From an uncultured Methanomassiliicoccales archaeon (GTDB lineage Archaea; Thermoplasmatota; Thermoplasmata; Methanomassiliicoccales; Methanomethylophilaceae): a DNA stretch of 6,137 nucleotides. The position numbers and the translations under genes are program-made. Location of the stretch: assembly GCA_934234005.1 (NCBI GenBank), contig CAKQHC010000088.1, positions 1 to 6,137 of the forward strand, given 5' to 3'. This document shows, piece after piece, positions 1-4,790 of this stretch (position 1 is its first letter; every line of letters begins with the position of its first letter). The notes beneath the pieces are model-generated. The model had not been told where the DNA came from. It did not search any database and saw only the letters and a list, made by a program, of their open reading frames with translations.

Positions 1-484
1 CGATGATGGCTTTTCCTTTCTCGGCGTCGGATACTTCCTCGGTTATTTTGAATACGTATTTGAGGTCGTGTCCGCAGAGTGCGTTGTTGAAATCAACTTT
101 TACGCGTCCGCCGGAGACTGTCTGGACGATACCGCTCTTGTTTCCGAAGTTAACAGCCATTCCGGGGAAGGGGTTAATCTTCTGGCTTGTGAATTCTTTG
201 AGTGCGTGAAGCTCTACGAGTTTGGGGTTTTTAGGTCCGGCTGCTTCTTCACAGGGGATGAGTACTTCTGTTTCTTTTCCGACCTCTGCCTCATCGATGG
301 CTTTTGCGAGGGGTGCGAATACTTTGCTCGATCCGGAGATGTACACAATGGGTGCGTAGGTGTATTTCTCGTTGAAGATACCTGCTTTTTTTGCCTCTTC
401 TGCATCTGTGGTGTCGAAGAGTTTGTCTTCGTCTGCAAGGTATGCGTTGTAGCTCAGGCGAATGATTTTTTTAACTTCTGCCAT
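1..484 (-). CDS. FKBP/SlyD-like peptidyl-prolyl cis-trans isomerase, 3' end outside window
   Basis: Cytoplasmic prolyl isomerase and probable folding chaperone. The open frame runs 161 codons from the ATG at 484 and leaves the window without a stop, so the C-terminus is missing. Visible features fit short archaeal FKBPs of the SlyD type: an N-terminal FKBP strand (about residues 4-15, IIRLSYNAYL), a YAPIVYISG segment (43-51), PLAKAIDEAEVGKE (58-71), then an insert-in-flap-like region (about 86-135) ending in GRVKVDFNNALCGHDL, the counterpart of the family's GRVxVDFNHPLAG signature. The family's His-Pro in that signature is replaced by Asn-Ala, so substrate-binding residues may differ. The start is supported by AGGTGAG six bases ahead and a TATA box about 50 bases upstream. 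Base composition is richer in G+C than most neighbours, as in a well-expressed core gene. The family call is firm; the exact client range is unknown. Confidence 0.9.
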   Translation of the reverse strand, partial: MAEVKKIIRLSYNAYLADEDKLFDTTDAEEAKKAGIFNEKYTYAPIVYISGSSKVFAPLAKAIDEAEVGKETEVLIPCEEAAGPKNPKLVELHALKEFTSQKINPFPGMAVNFGNKSGIVQTVSGGRVKVDFNNALCGHDLKYVFKITEEVSDAEKGKAII

Positions 485-490
485 ATCTTT

Positions 491-497
491 CTCACCT
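491..497 (-). promoter_or_regulatory. Shine-Dalgarno site of the FKBP gene
   Basis: AGGTGAG on the minus strand matches the anti-Shine-Dalgarno sequence well and lies six bases before the ATG at 484. It decides the start codon. It is the only clear ribosome-binding site among the gene starts visible in this window. Confidence 0.75.
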
Positions 498-533
498 TAT
501 AATGAGTATGAACGTCTCGGCCATTGGTTGGAT

Positions 534-543
534 GATTTTAAAT
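534..543 (-). promoter_or_regulatory. TATA box of the FKBP gene
   Basis: ATTTAAAATC on the minus strand is a good archaeal TATA box. A start site about 26 bases downstream would fall near 513, giving a leader of about 29 bases that contains the Shine-Dalgarno site. It sits just beyond the stop codon of the upstream flavoprotein gene (559), so the FKBP gene can be transcribed on its own. Confidence 0.55.
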
Positions 544-558
544 CTATCGTGCATACTT

Positions 559-984
559 TTAATTGCACTCATATTCAAAGTGTATCGATACCGGCCCTTT
601 TTCCAACATTTCTTTGGTATTGTCTTCGAACAGAGCATCTTTGGAACCGCATACTGATACGAATATATCTCTCAGTTCTATGTCATTGTTACATTTCGGA
701 GTGTTATGGCCACTTGTTGTCCAGGCCTCGAGGATGTTTCCGATTCTTTCTATTGCTTTACGCATAGGCATAGTAAAACAATGGTTTTCTGTGTCTGTGA
801 TGATGATTAAAGTGTCGGACGACAGTATTTTTTGCAATATCGGGGTGAAGTCGTCTTTAATTGCACAATCGCCCGGATTGTCAGTCATGCATTTGGCACA
901 TCCGCGGCAGCGTCTTATGTTGATTTCCTTAATCGGAATTTGATCCGATTCGGCTTTCCCGGACGTCAGAGTTGTTATCATCAT
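559..984 (-). CDS. short iron-sulfur flavoprotein-like protein without the N-terminal FMN loop
   Basis: A 141-residue relative of the NADPH-dependent FMN reductase / iron-sulfur flavoprotein (Isf) family. Residues 26-40 hold a compact C-X2-C-X2-C-X7-C motif (C26, C29, C32, C40), the spacing class that binds a 4Fe-4S cluster in Isf, followed by AIKDDFTPIL, which matches the same region of the flavoprotein at 3935-4480. Family members normally begin with a strand and a GSPR..N-type loop that holds the FMN phosphate. Here the protein starts at the equivalent of the first helix, and a stop codon lies two codons upstream of the ATG at 984, so that part is absent. The segment after the motif also lacks the usual PVYFG flavin contact. 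It may be a cluster-only protein, a partner subunit, or a decaying gene. A TATA box 25 bases upstream suggests a leaderless transcript and continued expression. Confidence 0.7.
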   Translation of the reverse strand: MMITTLTSGKAESDQIPIKEINIRRCRGCAKCMTDNPGDCAIKDDFTPILQKILSSDTLIIITDTENHCFTMPMRKAIERIGNILEAWTTSGHNTPKCNNDIELRDIFVSVCGSKDALFEDNTKEMLEKGPVSIHFEYECN

Positions 985-1000
985 TTTTCAAATTGTGTTT

Positions 1001-1015
1001 GTATATATTATATGG
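1001..1015 (-). promoter_or_regulatory. TATA box of the short flavoprotein-like gene
   Basis: The minus strand reads CCATATAATATATAC here, a strong TATA element. Its centre is about 25 bases from the ATG at 984, which places the transcript start at or next to the start codon. No Shine-Dalgarno sequence is present, so a leaderless mRNA is the simplest reading. Confidence 0.55.
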
Positions 1016-1275
1016 AATGCCCGATTCAATCGAAAAATGCCATTATCGAGTTGATTTCTTGGTTTCTGCGATCTCTGGATCTCGGTCTCTTTTTTGATGG
1101 AATTCCCGCAGGTCTTCCAAAACCGCTCTCGAACGATTCACAATTTTCGAAAGCCATCAGTGTTGTTTGATATGACATTCTCTCATTTCCTGCATCTTAT
1201 CGATGTTAAGAATGTATATACGTTTATGATATATTAACATCTGTTTGTAATAATTGTAATAATTTTAATAAATGT
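1016..1275. other. non-coding stretch between the short flavoprotein gene and the CARF gene terminator
   Basis: I see no convincing gene here. The minus strand has a 43-codon open frame (1026-1157, starting MAFENCESF and rich in Arg/Lys in its second half) without a ribosome-binding site or recognisable motif. The opposite strand is also open across part of it but reads like a shadow. The right part (about 1200-1275) is very AT-rich and carries the inverted repeat at 1202-1241. TATA-like TATATACATT on the minus strand at 1211-1220 could start a transcript near 1190 that would cover the 43-codon frame. Confidence 0.5.
1202..1241. repeat. AT-rich inverted repeat, 8-bp perfect arms
   Basis: GATGTTAA at 1202-1209 is repeated inverted as TTAACATC at 1234-1241, separated by 24 bases. 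The spacer contains AATGTATA (1211-1218), identical to the core of the inverted repeat at the CARF gene promoter, and a TATA-like run. It could be a binding site or a remnant of a promoter. AT-richness raises the odds of chance symmetry. Confidence 0.4.
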
Positions 1276-1307
1276 AAAAAAAACCACCCGTGATTTGACA
1301 CGGATGG
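1276..1307 (-). terminator. hairpin and T-tract terminator of the CARF regulator gene
   Basis: On the minus strand a 9-bp stem with one mismatch (CCATCCGTG pairing with CACGGGTGG) and a six-base loop is followed directly by eight T residues. It begins seven bases after the stop codon of the gene at 1314-2108. The form is that of an intrinsic terminator; archaeal termination usually needs only the T tract, so the hairpin is an extra. Confidence 0.75.
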
Positions 1308-1313
1308 CCAATT

Positions 1314-2108
1314 TCATTCGATATAGAATGTGTCCAGTATTTTGCGTCCGTCTGGTGTTATTTCATACCATCCGGTACGTTTGTTTTTGATTATCCAACC
1401 AAGTTCCAGCCATTTGTTAACAAAATCTCTTTGATAATAGACTGCTTCCGATTTTTTAACGTTCTCGCTTTCCGGTATGTTGCGATACCATATTCCCGAT
1501 TCTTTCAGAGCGGCAATTACTTTTCTTCCAATCGGTTTTCCTTCTATTGTATCAATAAGTCTCAATCCGCGCACCAGACATTCGTCCGGCATGGAAATGG
1601 AGTAACAAGGTATGGATTCTGTTCCGCGAATGGTTTTGGTTAATCCCACCGGTTTTCCGTCGATGAAATACGTTTCCTCAATTTTATTTTCTGGAACAGT
1701 AAATTCTCCTGTGCGTACTGTGAAGGGGATTGTTCCCGGAACCATCATGGATGCTATTGCCGAAGCAGCGGCATATTCGGCCGATCCGGCCGATATATTC
1801 ACATATATGTCGCATTCCTGATTTTGATTTGTTTCATTTTGAATTATGGACAGTACTGTTTTCAGCATAACTGAGAAATCATAGACTTTTTCATTGTGTT
1901 CTACGATTTCCACTTTACGTCCCGATTCTGCTATGATTTCCAGAACTCTGTTGTAAAAAGAAAGATAGATGGGTTTGTTGCTGTTCGGACTCGCATAATG
2001 AATGATATGTAATTTGTTCGTTTCATAATATTCGACCGGATCGGTGACCTTTGTGGTTTCGAAGGTTACACATGAAATCATTATTCTTTTTCTGAGACCC
2101 GAAGACAT
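1314..2108 (-). CDS. CARF-domain winged-helix transcriptional regulator (HFX_2341/DUF6293 type)
   Basis: A 264-residue cytoplasmic ligand-sensing DNA-binding protein. The N-terminal half is a Rossmann-like CARF domain: the first strand and loop lie at about 10-24 (ISCVTFETTKVTDPV), and the ligand-loop motif at 101-113 (IYVNISAGSAEYA) matches the vNiTGGTk-type signature of CARF proteins, followed by a helix rich in Ala. Residues about 178-262 form a winged helix ending GWYEITPDGRKILD, typical of the archaeal HFX_2341-like family. In CRISPR systems CARF domains bind cyclic oligoadenylates, but stand-alone members have no established ligand. No cas gene or array is near. The ATG at 2108 is chosen because the TATA box predicts a start near 2113; the ATG at 2081 begins where the conserved domain begins and is an alternative. 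The gene diverges from tRNA-Arg and has its own terminator, so it is transcribed alone. Confidence 0.8.
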   Translation of the reverse strand: MSSGLRKRIMISCVTFETTKVTDPVEYYETNKLHIIHYASPNSNKPIYLSFYNRVLEIIAESGRKVEIVEHNEKVYDFSVMLKTVLSIIQNETNQNQECDIYVNISAGSAEYAAASAIASMMVPGTIPFTVRTGEFTVPENKIEETYFIDGKPVGLTKTIRGTESIPCYSISMPDECLVRGLRLIDTIEGKPIGRKVIAALKESGIWYRNIPESENVKKSEAVYYQRDFVNKWLELGWIIKNKRTGWYEITPDGRKILDTFYIE

Positions 2109-2125
2109 TGTATCGATTTTTGTAA

Positions 2126-2148
2126 TAATGTATACTATATATACATTA
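2126..2148 (-). promoter_or_regulatory. TATA box with overlapping perfect inverted repeat (candidate operator)
   Basis: TAATGTATA (2126-2134) and TATACATTA (2140-2148) are exact inverted copies around a five-base spacer. The TATA box of the CARF gene (TATATATAGTATA on the minus strand, 2131-2143) lies inside, with the predicted transcript start near 2113. A dimeric regulator bound here would block TBP, so self-repression by the adjacent winged-helix protein is a natural inference. Part of the symmetry could be due to the TATA-rich sequence. Confidence 0.6.
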
Positions 2149-2181
2149 ATAACAAATTTTTGTAATTATGCTAAGCAAACA

Positions 2182-2191
2182 TTTTTAAATA
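2182..2191 (+). promoter_or_regulatory. TATA box of tRNA-Arg
   Basis: TTTTTAAATA is centred about 27 bases before the first base of the mature tRNA, the normal distance for an archaeal promoter. It faces away from the CARF gene promoter, whose TATA box is about 45-50 bases to the left. Confidence 0.6.
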
Positions 2192-2213
2192 ATACCATTA
2201 ATGCCGAGTCAAC

Positions 2214-2291
2214 GGACAGGTGGCCTAGTCTGGATATGGCAGCAGCCTCCTAAGCTGCAAGCCGGGGGTTCGAATCCCCTCCTGTTCGCCA
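2214..2291 (+). tRNA. tRNA-Arg, anticodon CCT
   Basis: A full cloverleaf, intron-free, with the CCA end encoded. The acceptor stem is GGACAGG with CCTGTTC, including one G-U pair at 2-71. The D stem is GCC with GGC (position 13-22 unpaired). The anticodon stem GCAGC/GCTGC encloses CTCCTAA with anticodon CCT at 2249-2251. The variable loop is AAGCC. The T arm is GGGGG, TTCGAAT, CCCCT, followed by discriminator G and CCA. It reads the AGG codon. No second copy of its 3' end is in the window, so there is no sign of an element integrated here. Confidence 0.96.
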
Positions 2292-2349
2292 TTTCACTGT
2301 TTACATTGAGTTTTAACCGATCGATTCTAACCTTATCTGCGATTGTGCT

Positions 2350-2368
2350 TTGTGAACATTGTTTACAA
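2350..2368. promoter_or_regulatory. imperfect palindrome ahead of the cardiolipin synthase promoter
   Basis: TTGTGAACA (2350-2358) and TGTTTACAA (2360-2368) are inverted around a single base, with eight of nine pairs matching. It sits immediately upstream of the TATA-like element of the cls gene, where an archaeal repressor or activator would act. TGTTTACA occurs again at 2298-2305. The regulator is unknown. Confidence 0.4.
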
Positions 2369-2369
2369 A

Positions 2370-2378
2370 TTGATAAAT
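2370..2378 (+). promoter_or_regulatory. cls: probable TATA element of the cardiolipin synthase gene
   Basis: TTGATAAAT lies about 28 bases before the ATG at 2402, which predicts a start of transcription at or within a few bases of the start codon. The match to a consensus TATA box is only fair. No Shine-Dalgarno sequence precedes the ATG. Confidence 0.35.
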
Positions 2379-2401
2379 CGAACATTACATATTCCGTAGC
2401 A

Positions 2402-3874
2402 ATGGCAACGATTGACGAGGTAATGGAAGTTACCAATGTGTTGGGCAATGTGATGATGGCATTTGTCATTCTTGATTTCCTGACCCTCATCATTTTGTAT
2501 TTTTTGGAAAAATACGATCCGCGCATATTCATTGCCTGGGCTATCCTGTTGTTGTTTCTTCCTCCTGTCGGATTCATTCTTTATATGTACATGGGCGGCG
2601 TGATATATGACCGTCATCTGTTCAGACCCAGAAAGATAAATCAGGAAGCATTGAAGAACGTATTGAATTATCAAAAAAACCTTATTGAAGAGAGACTGAA
2701 AGATGATGGGAACGGACGTATGCATATTGCAAAAGCGTTGTTCAATACAGGAGGTGCGGATTATTCCGAGAATAACAGCGTCCGTATTTTCACAGAAGGC
2801 ACAGATAAGATGGGCTCTCTTTTTGAGGATTTACGTTTAGCAAAAAAGAGTATTCTGTTGGAATATTACATTATACGTGACGATGCCAGAGGCAACGAGT
2901 TGTTGAAGATTTTGACTGATAAAGTCAAAGACGGATTGGAAGTACGTTTGTTGGTGGACGGATTCGGTATAGCCAAAGGTCCGAAGAAGGCTATCGCTGA
3001 ATTCAAGACGGCAGGCGGACATTACGGATTATTTCATTCCGGTGCAAAATTATTTTTCAGTCCGAAGAAGAATAACAGGAACCATCGTAAAATTGCCGTT
3101 ATTGACGGTTGTATCGCATATTGCGGCGGTTTCAACATAGGCGACGAGTACCAGGGAGACGGGCCGTTAGGTCATTGGAGGGACGCATCCGTAAGGATTA
3201 CAGGCATGAGTGTCGCTTCATTAGTCGTTCGTTTTGCGGTGGATTGGCAATATTCGGTAAATAACGATATTATGGCATCAATAGACGATTATATTGATAA
3301 CGACATAATGAGCAACGACGGGGACGTACGTGTACAGGTGGTATCGGGAGGCCCTGAAATGATGCCGAATAATGCTATACAAATGCAATATCTGGCAATG
3401 ATTGAAAACGCCAAAAAGAGACTGTATATATGTACTCCGTATCTGGTTCCCGACGATACTATGATGGCGTGTATGAAAAATGCCGCCCGTTCCGGAGTGG
3501 ATATCAGGATAATAATTCCCGACAAGCCGGATCATATCTTTATGTATTGGAATAATCTGACATATGCATACGATTTGATGAAATCGGGAGTCAGAGTATA
3601 TAGGTATAACCGCGGATTCATTCATGAGAAAATGATGCTCATGGACGACGATGTGGCTTCCGTGGGTTCTGCCAATCTGGATAACAGATCGATTACGTTG
3701 AATTTTGAAACAAACATTATGATGTATTCGGTTCGGATGTGCGACCAGATGCTAAGACAGTTTACCGGGGATCTGGAGGATTGTACGGAATACACATGCG
3801 AAGATTATGAAAACCGGAGCATAATGGAAAACATCCGCATGAGAATTTCATATATGTTCAAATATCTGTCATAA
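2402..3874 (+). CDS. cls: cardiolipin synthase, phospholipase D family
   Basis: A 490-residue membrane enzyme that should join two phosphatidyl- or archaetidyl-glycerol molecules into cardiolipin, releasing glycerol. Two N-terminal membrane helices (about 16-36 and 42-66) anchor it, as in bacterial ClsA. Two HKD motifs form the active site: HRKIAVID with H228, K230 and D235, followed by GGFNIGDEY, and HEKMMLMD with H408, K410 and D415, followed by GSANLDNRS. Length and order match the family. The frame is open back to 2201, but that stretch covers tRNA-Arg and contains no better start, so the ATG at 2402 is used. Archaeal enzymes of this family (for example from Methanospirillum hungatei) make archaeal cardiolipins, and the bacterial-type architecture suggests ancient transfer. 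A palindrome precedes its promoter. No lipid gene is adjacent. Confidence 0.93.
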   Translation: MATIDEVMEVTNVLGNVMMAFVILDFLTLIILYFLEKYDPRIFIAWAILLLFLPPVGFILYMYMGGVIYDRHLFRPRKINQEALKNVLNYQKNLIEERLKDDGNGRMHIAKALFNTGGADYSENNSVRIFTEGTDKMGSLFEDLRLAKKSILLEYYIIRDDARGNELLKILTDKVKDGLEVRLLVDGFGIAKGPKKAIAEFKTAGGHYGLFHSGAKLFFSPKKNNRNHRKIAVIDGCIAYCGGFNIGDEYQGDGPLGHWRDASVRITGMSVASLVVRFAVDWQYSVNNDIMASIDDYIDNDIMSNDGDVRVQVVSGGPEMMPNNAIQMQYLAMIENAKKRLYICTPYLVPDDTMMACMKNAARSGVDIRIIIPDKPDHIFMYWNNLTYAYDLMKSGVRVYRYNRGFIHEKMMLMDDDVASVGSANLDNRSITLNFETNIMMYSVRMCDQMLRQFTGDLEDCTEYTCEDYENRSIMENIRMRISYMFKYLS

Positions 3875-3896
3875 GTTACCTTCCGGAAACTGCATA

Positions 3897-3903
3897 TTAT
3901 ATA
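3897..3903 (+). promoter_or_regulatory. TATA box of the iron-sulfur flavoprotein gene
   Basis: TTATATA is centred about 35 bases before the ATG at 3935, predicting a leader of about nine bases and no Shine-Dalgarno site. A second TATA-like run (3909-3917) would place the start at the ATG itself. A perfect 8-bp palindrome, TTCCGGAA, lies at 3881-3888 just upstream and might be a protein-binding site. Confidence 0.5.
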
Positions 3904-3934
3904 CGTGACATATACAATATCTCACTTGATCACT

Positions 3935-4480
3935 ATGTCAAAAATCGTAGCAGTTGTATCCAGCCCCCGCAAATGCGCTAACAGCGAAACTCTTGTAAAC
4001 GCAATGGCCGAGGCTGCAAGGCAGAACGGTAACGAAGTTGAAATATTCAACGTCGCACAGATGAAAGACAGGAAAGGATGTCTTTCCTGTTTCGGATGCA
4101 AAAAGGCCGGAAAATGTGTGGTCAAAGACGAACTCACGCCCGTACTCGATGCCATCAGAGATGCGGACGGAGTCATTCTGTCTACGGCAGTCTATTTCGG
4201 ACAGCCCACCGCACAGTACAGGCTTCTTGAAGACAGATTCTTCAGTTTCATCGACGGTTCGTTTACGCCCAACATCAAACCCAAGAAGATGGCAGTAATT
4301 GTCTCTGCCGGATCCGCCGGAGCTCAGGAACTTGCAGATCAGATTGCGGGACGCATGTCCGGATTCTTCAAGTTCGAGTGCATCGGAACGATTGCCGACA
4401 TTTCGGGTAATGCACCCGATGAGGCTGCTAAGAATCCCGAAGAGCTTGCCAAAGCCGCAGAAATCGGAAAGAAGTTCTGA
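3935..4480 (+). CDS. iron-sulfur flavoprotein / NADPH-dependent FMN reductase family protein
   Basis: A 181-residue cytoplasmic flavodoxin-fold redox protein. The first strand and FMN phosphate loop lie at 4-19 (IVAVVSSPRKCANSET). The compact cluster motif C-X2-C-X2-C-X5-C is at C49, C52, C55 and C61, followed by VVKDELTPVLDAI. STAVYFGQPTAQ at 83-94 is the flavin-contacting segment. Methanogen Isf proteins with this layout carry FMN and a 4Fe-4S cluster and move electrons, for example from ferredoxin, to acceptors linked to oxidative stress; the acceptor here is unknown. An in-frame ATG at 3905 would add ten residues, but these overlap the promoter and the conserved strand starts right after the ATG at 3935. 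It stands alone with its own promoter and terminator. It is a distant paralogue of the shorter gene at 559-984. Confidence 0.88.
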   Translation: MSKIVAVVSSPRKCANSETLVNAMAEAARQNGNEVEIFNVAQMKDRKGCLSCFGCKKAGKCVVKDELTPVLDAIRDADGVILSTAVYFGQPTAQYRLLEDRFFSFIDGSFTPNIKPKKMAVIVSAGSAGAQELADQIAGRMSGFFKFECIGTIADISGNAPDEAAKNPEELAKAAEIGKKF

Positions 4481-4488
4481 TTATAACC

Positions 4489-4508
4489 GGGGTCTTCGGA
4501 CCCCATTT
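4489..4508 (+). terminator. UUCG-loop terminator of the flavoprotein gene
   Basis: GGGGTC and GACCCC form a perfect 6-bp stem closed by TTCG, giving the extra-stable C(UUCG)G tetraloop. It begins nine bases after the stop codon. Only ATTTAAAT follows, a short T run, so it may act as a transcript-end stabiliser as much as a terminator. Confidence 0.6.
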
Positions 4509-4518
4509 AAATATAAAT
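4507..4518. promoter_or_regulatory. strong TATA-like element of uncertain direction
   Basis: The plus strand reads TTTAAATATAAA. On the minus strand it becomes CCGAATTTATATTTAAA, where CGAA in front of TTTATAT resembles a BRE plus TATA box and would drive antisense transcription into the flavoprotein 3' end. On the plus strand it would start near 4538 and give the zinc-ribbon gene a leader of about 100 bases. No gene requires it. Confidence 0.3.
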
Positions 4519-4613
4519 TCGGTTACTAACACTAGTTTGACGTTGTGTTCTGGCAGGAGCAGTTTATTTTTTCAAAGGGTTGATTCTATTCAAGCCCCCA
4601 CCTTTATCCATTG

Positions 4614-4620
4614 TTTTATA
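4614..4620 (+). promoter_or_regulatory. TATA box of the zinc-ribbon gene
   Basis: TTTTATA is centred about 27 bases before the ATG at 4644, so transcription should begin at the start codon. No Shine-Dalgarno sequence is seen, which fits a leaderless mRNA and supports this ATG. Confidence 0.5.
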
Positions 4621-4643
4621 CCCGAAATGAATAGCGACGAAAC

Positions 4644-4787
4644 ATGATTTGCGCCCATTGCGGATATGACGACGAAGGACTGAATCCATTTTCAAAGTGC
4701 CTTAGATGCGGACTTCCATTTGACATGCCGACAGAGGGTACAGCGTTAAAAATCAAAGTACTGCCGGACCTTGTGAAGACGGAATGA
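4644..4787 (+). CDS. 47-residue zinc-ribbon protein
   Basis: A very small protein with two CXXC knuckles, C3-X2-C6 (MICAHCGYDD) and C19-X2-C22 (KCLRCGLPF), separated by 12 residues: the layout of a zinc ribbon. The ribbon takes up the first half; the rest (TALKIKVLPDLVKTE) is a short tail with no recognised motif. Such small ribbons in archaea can be nucleic-acid- or protein-binding accessory factors; the function of this one is unknown. The reading frame is supported by the paired cysteine spacing, the consensus glycine after each second cysteine, and a TATA box 27 bases upstream. It ends three bases before the stop codon of the convergent ATPase gene. It could be mistaken for non-coding sequence because of its size. 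Confidence 0.75.
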   Translation: MICAHCGYDDEGLNPFSKCLRCGLPFDMPTEGTALKIKVLPDLVKTE

Positions 4788-4790
4788 CCG

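Noticed and set aside
68..502. Long plus-strand open frame of 144 codons opposite the FKBP gene
   Set aside because: It is very rich in Cys and Phe with no family resemblance, and it is the exact antisense of a clear FKBP coding region.
563..1170. Plus-strand open frames of 112-126 codons over the short flavoprotein gene and the gap after it
   Set aside because: They lie opposite a four-cysteine motif gene and show no domain or promoter of their own. The tail beyond 985 was considered as a gene relic but nothing recognisable was found.
1314..2148. CRISPR-Cas locus suggested by the CARF domain
   Set aside because: There is no repeat-spacer array, no Cas protein and no CARF-linked effector nuclease in the window; the regulator stands alone.
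2214..2300. tRNA-Arg 3' end as an integration site of a mobile element
   Set aside because: There is no second copy of the tRNA 3' end in the window and no integrase next to it.
2201..2401. N-terminal extension of cardiolipin synthase to the ATG at 2201
   Set aside because: The extension would translate through tRNA-Arg, and the conserved membrane helices begin only after the ATG at 2402.
3905..3934. Upstream ATG for the iron-sulfur flavoprotein
   Set aside because: It overlaps the TATA region, and the family's first strand starts directly after the ATG at 3935.
4627..4647. Six-codon upstream frame overlapping the zinc-ribbon start
   Set aside because: The ATG at 4627 lies upstream of the predicted transcript start, so it would not be on the mRNA.
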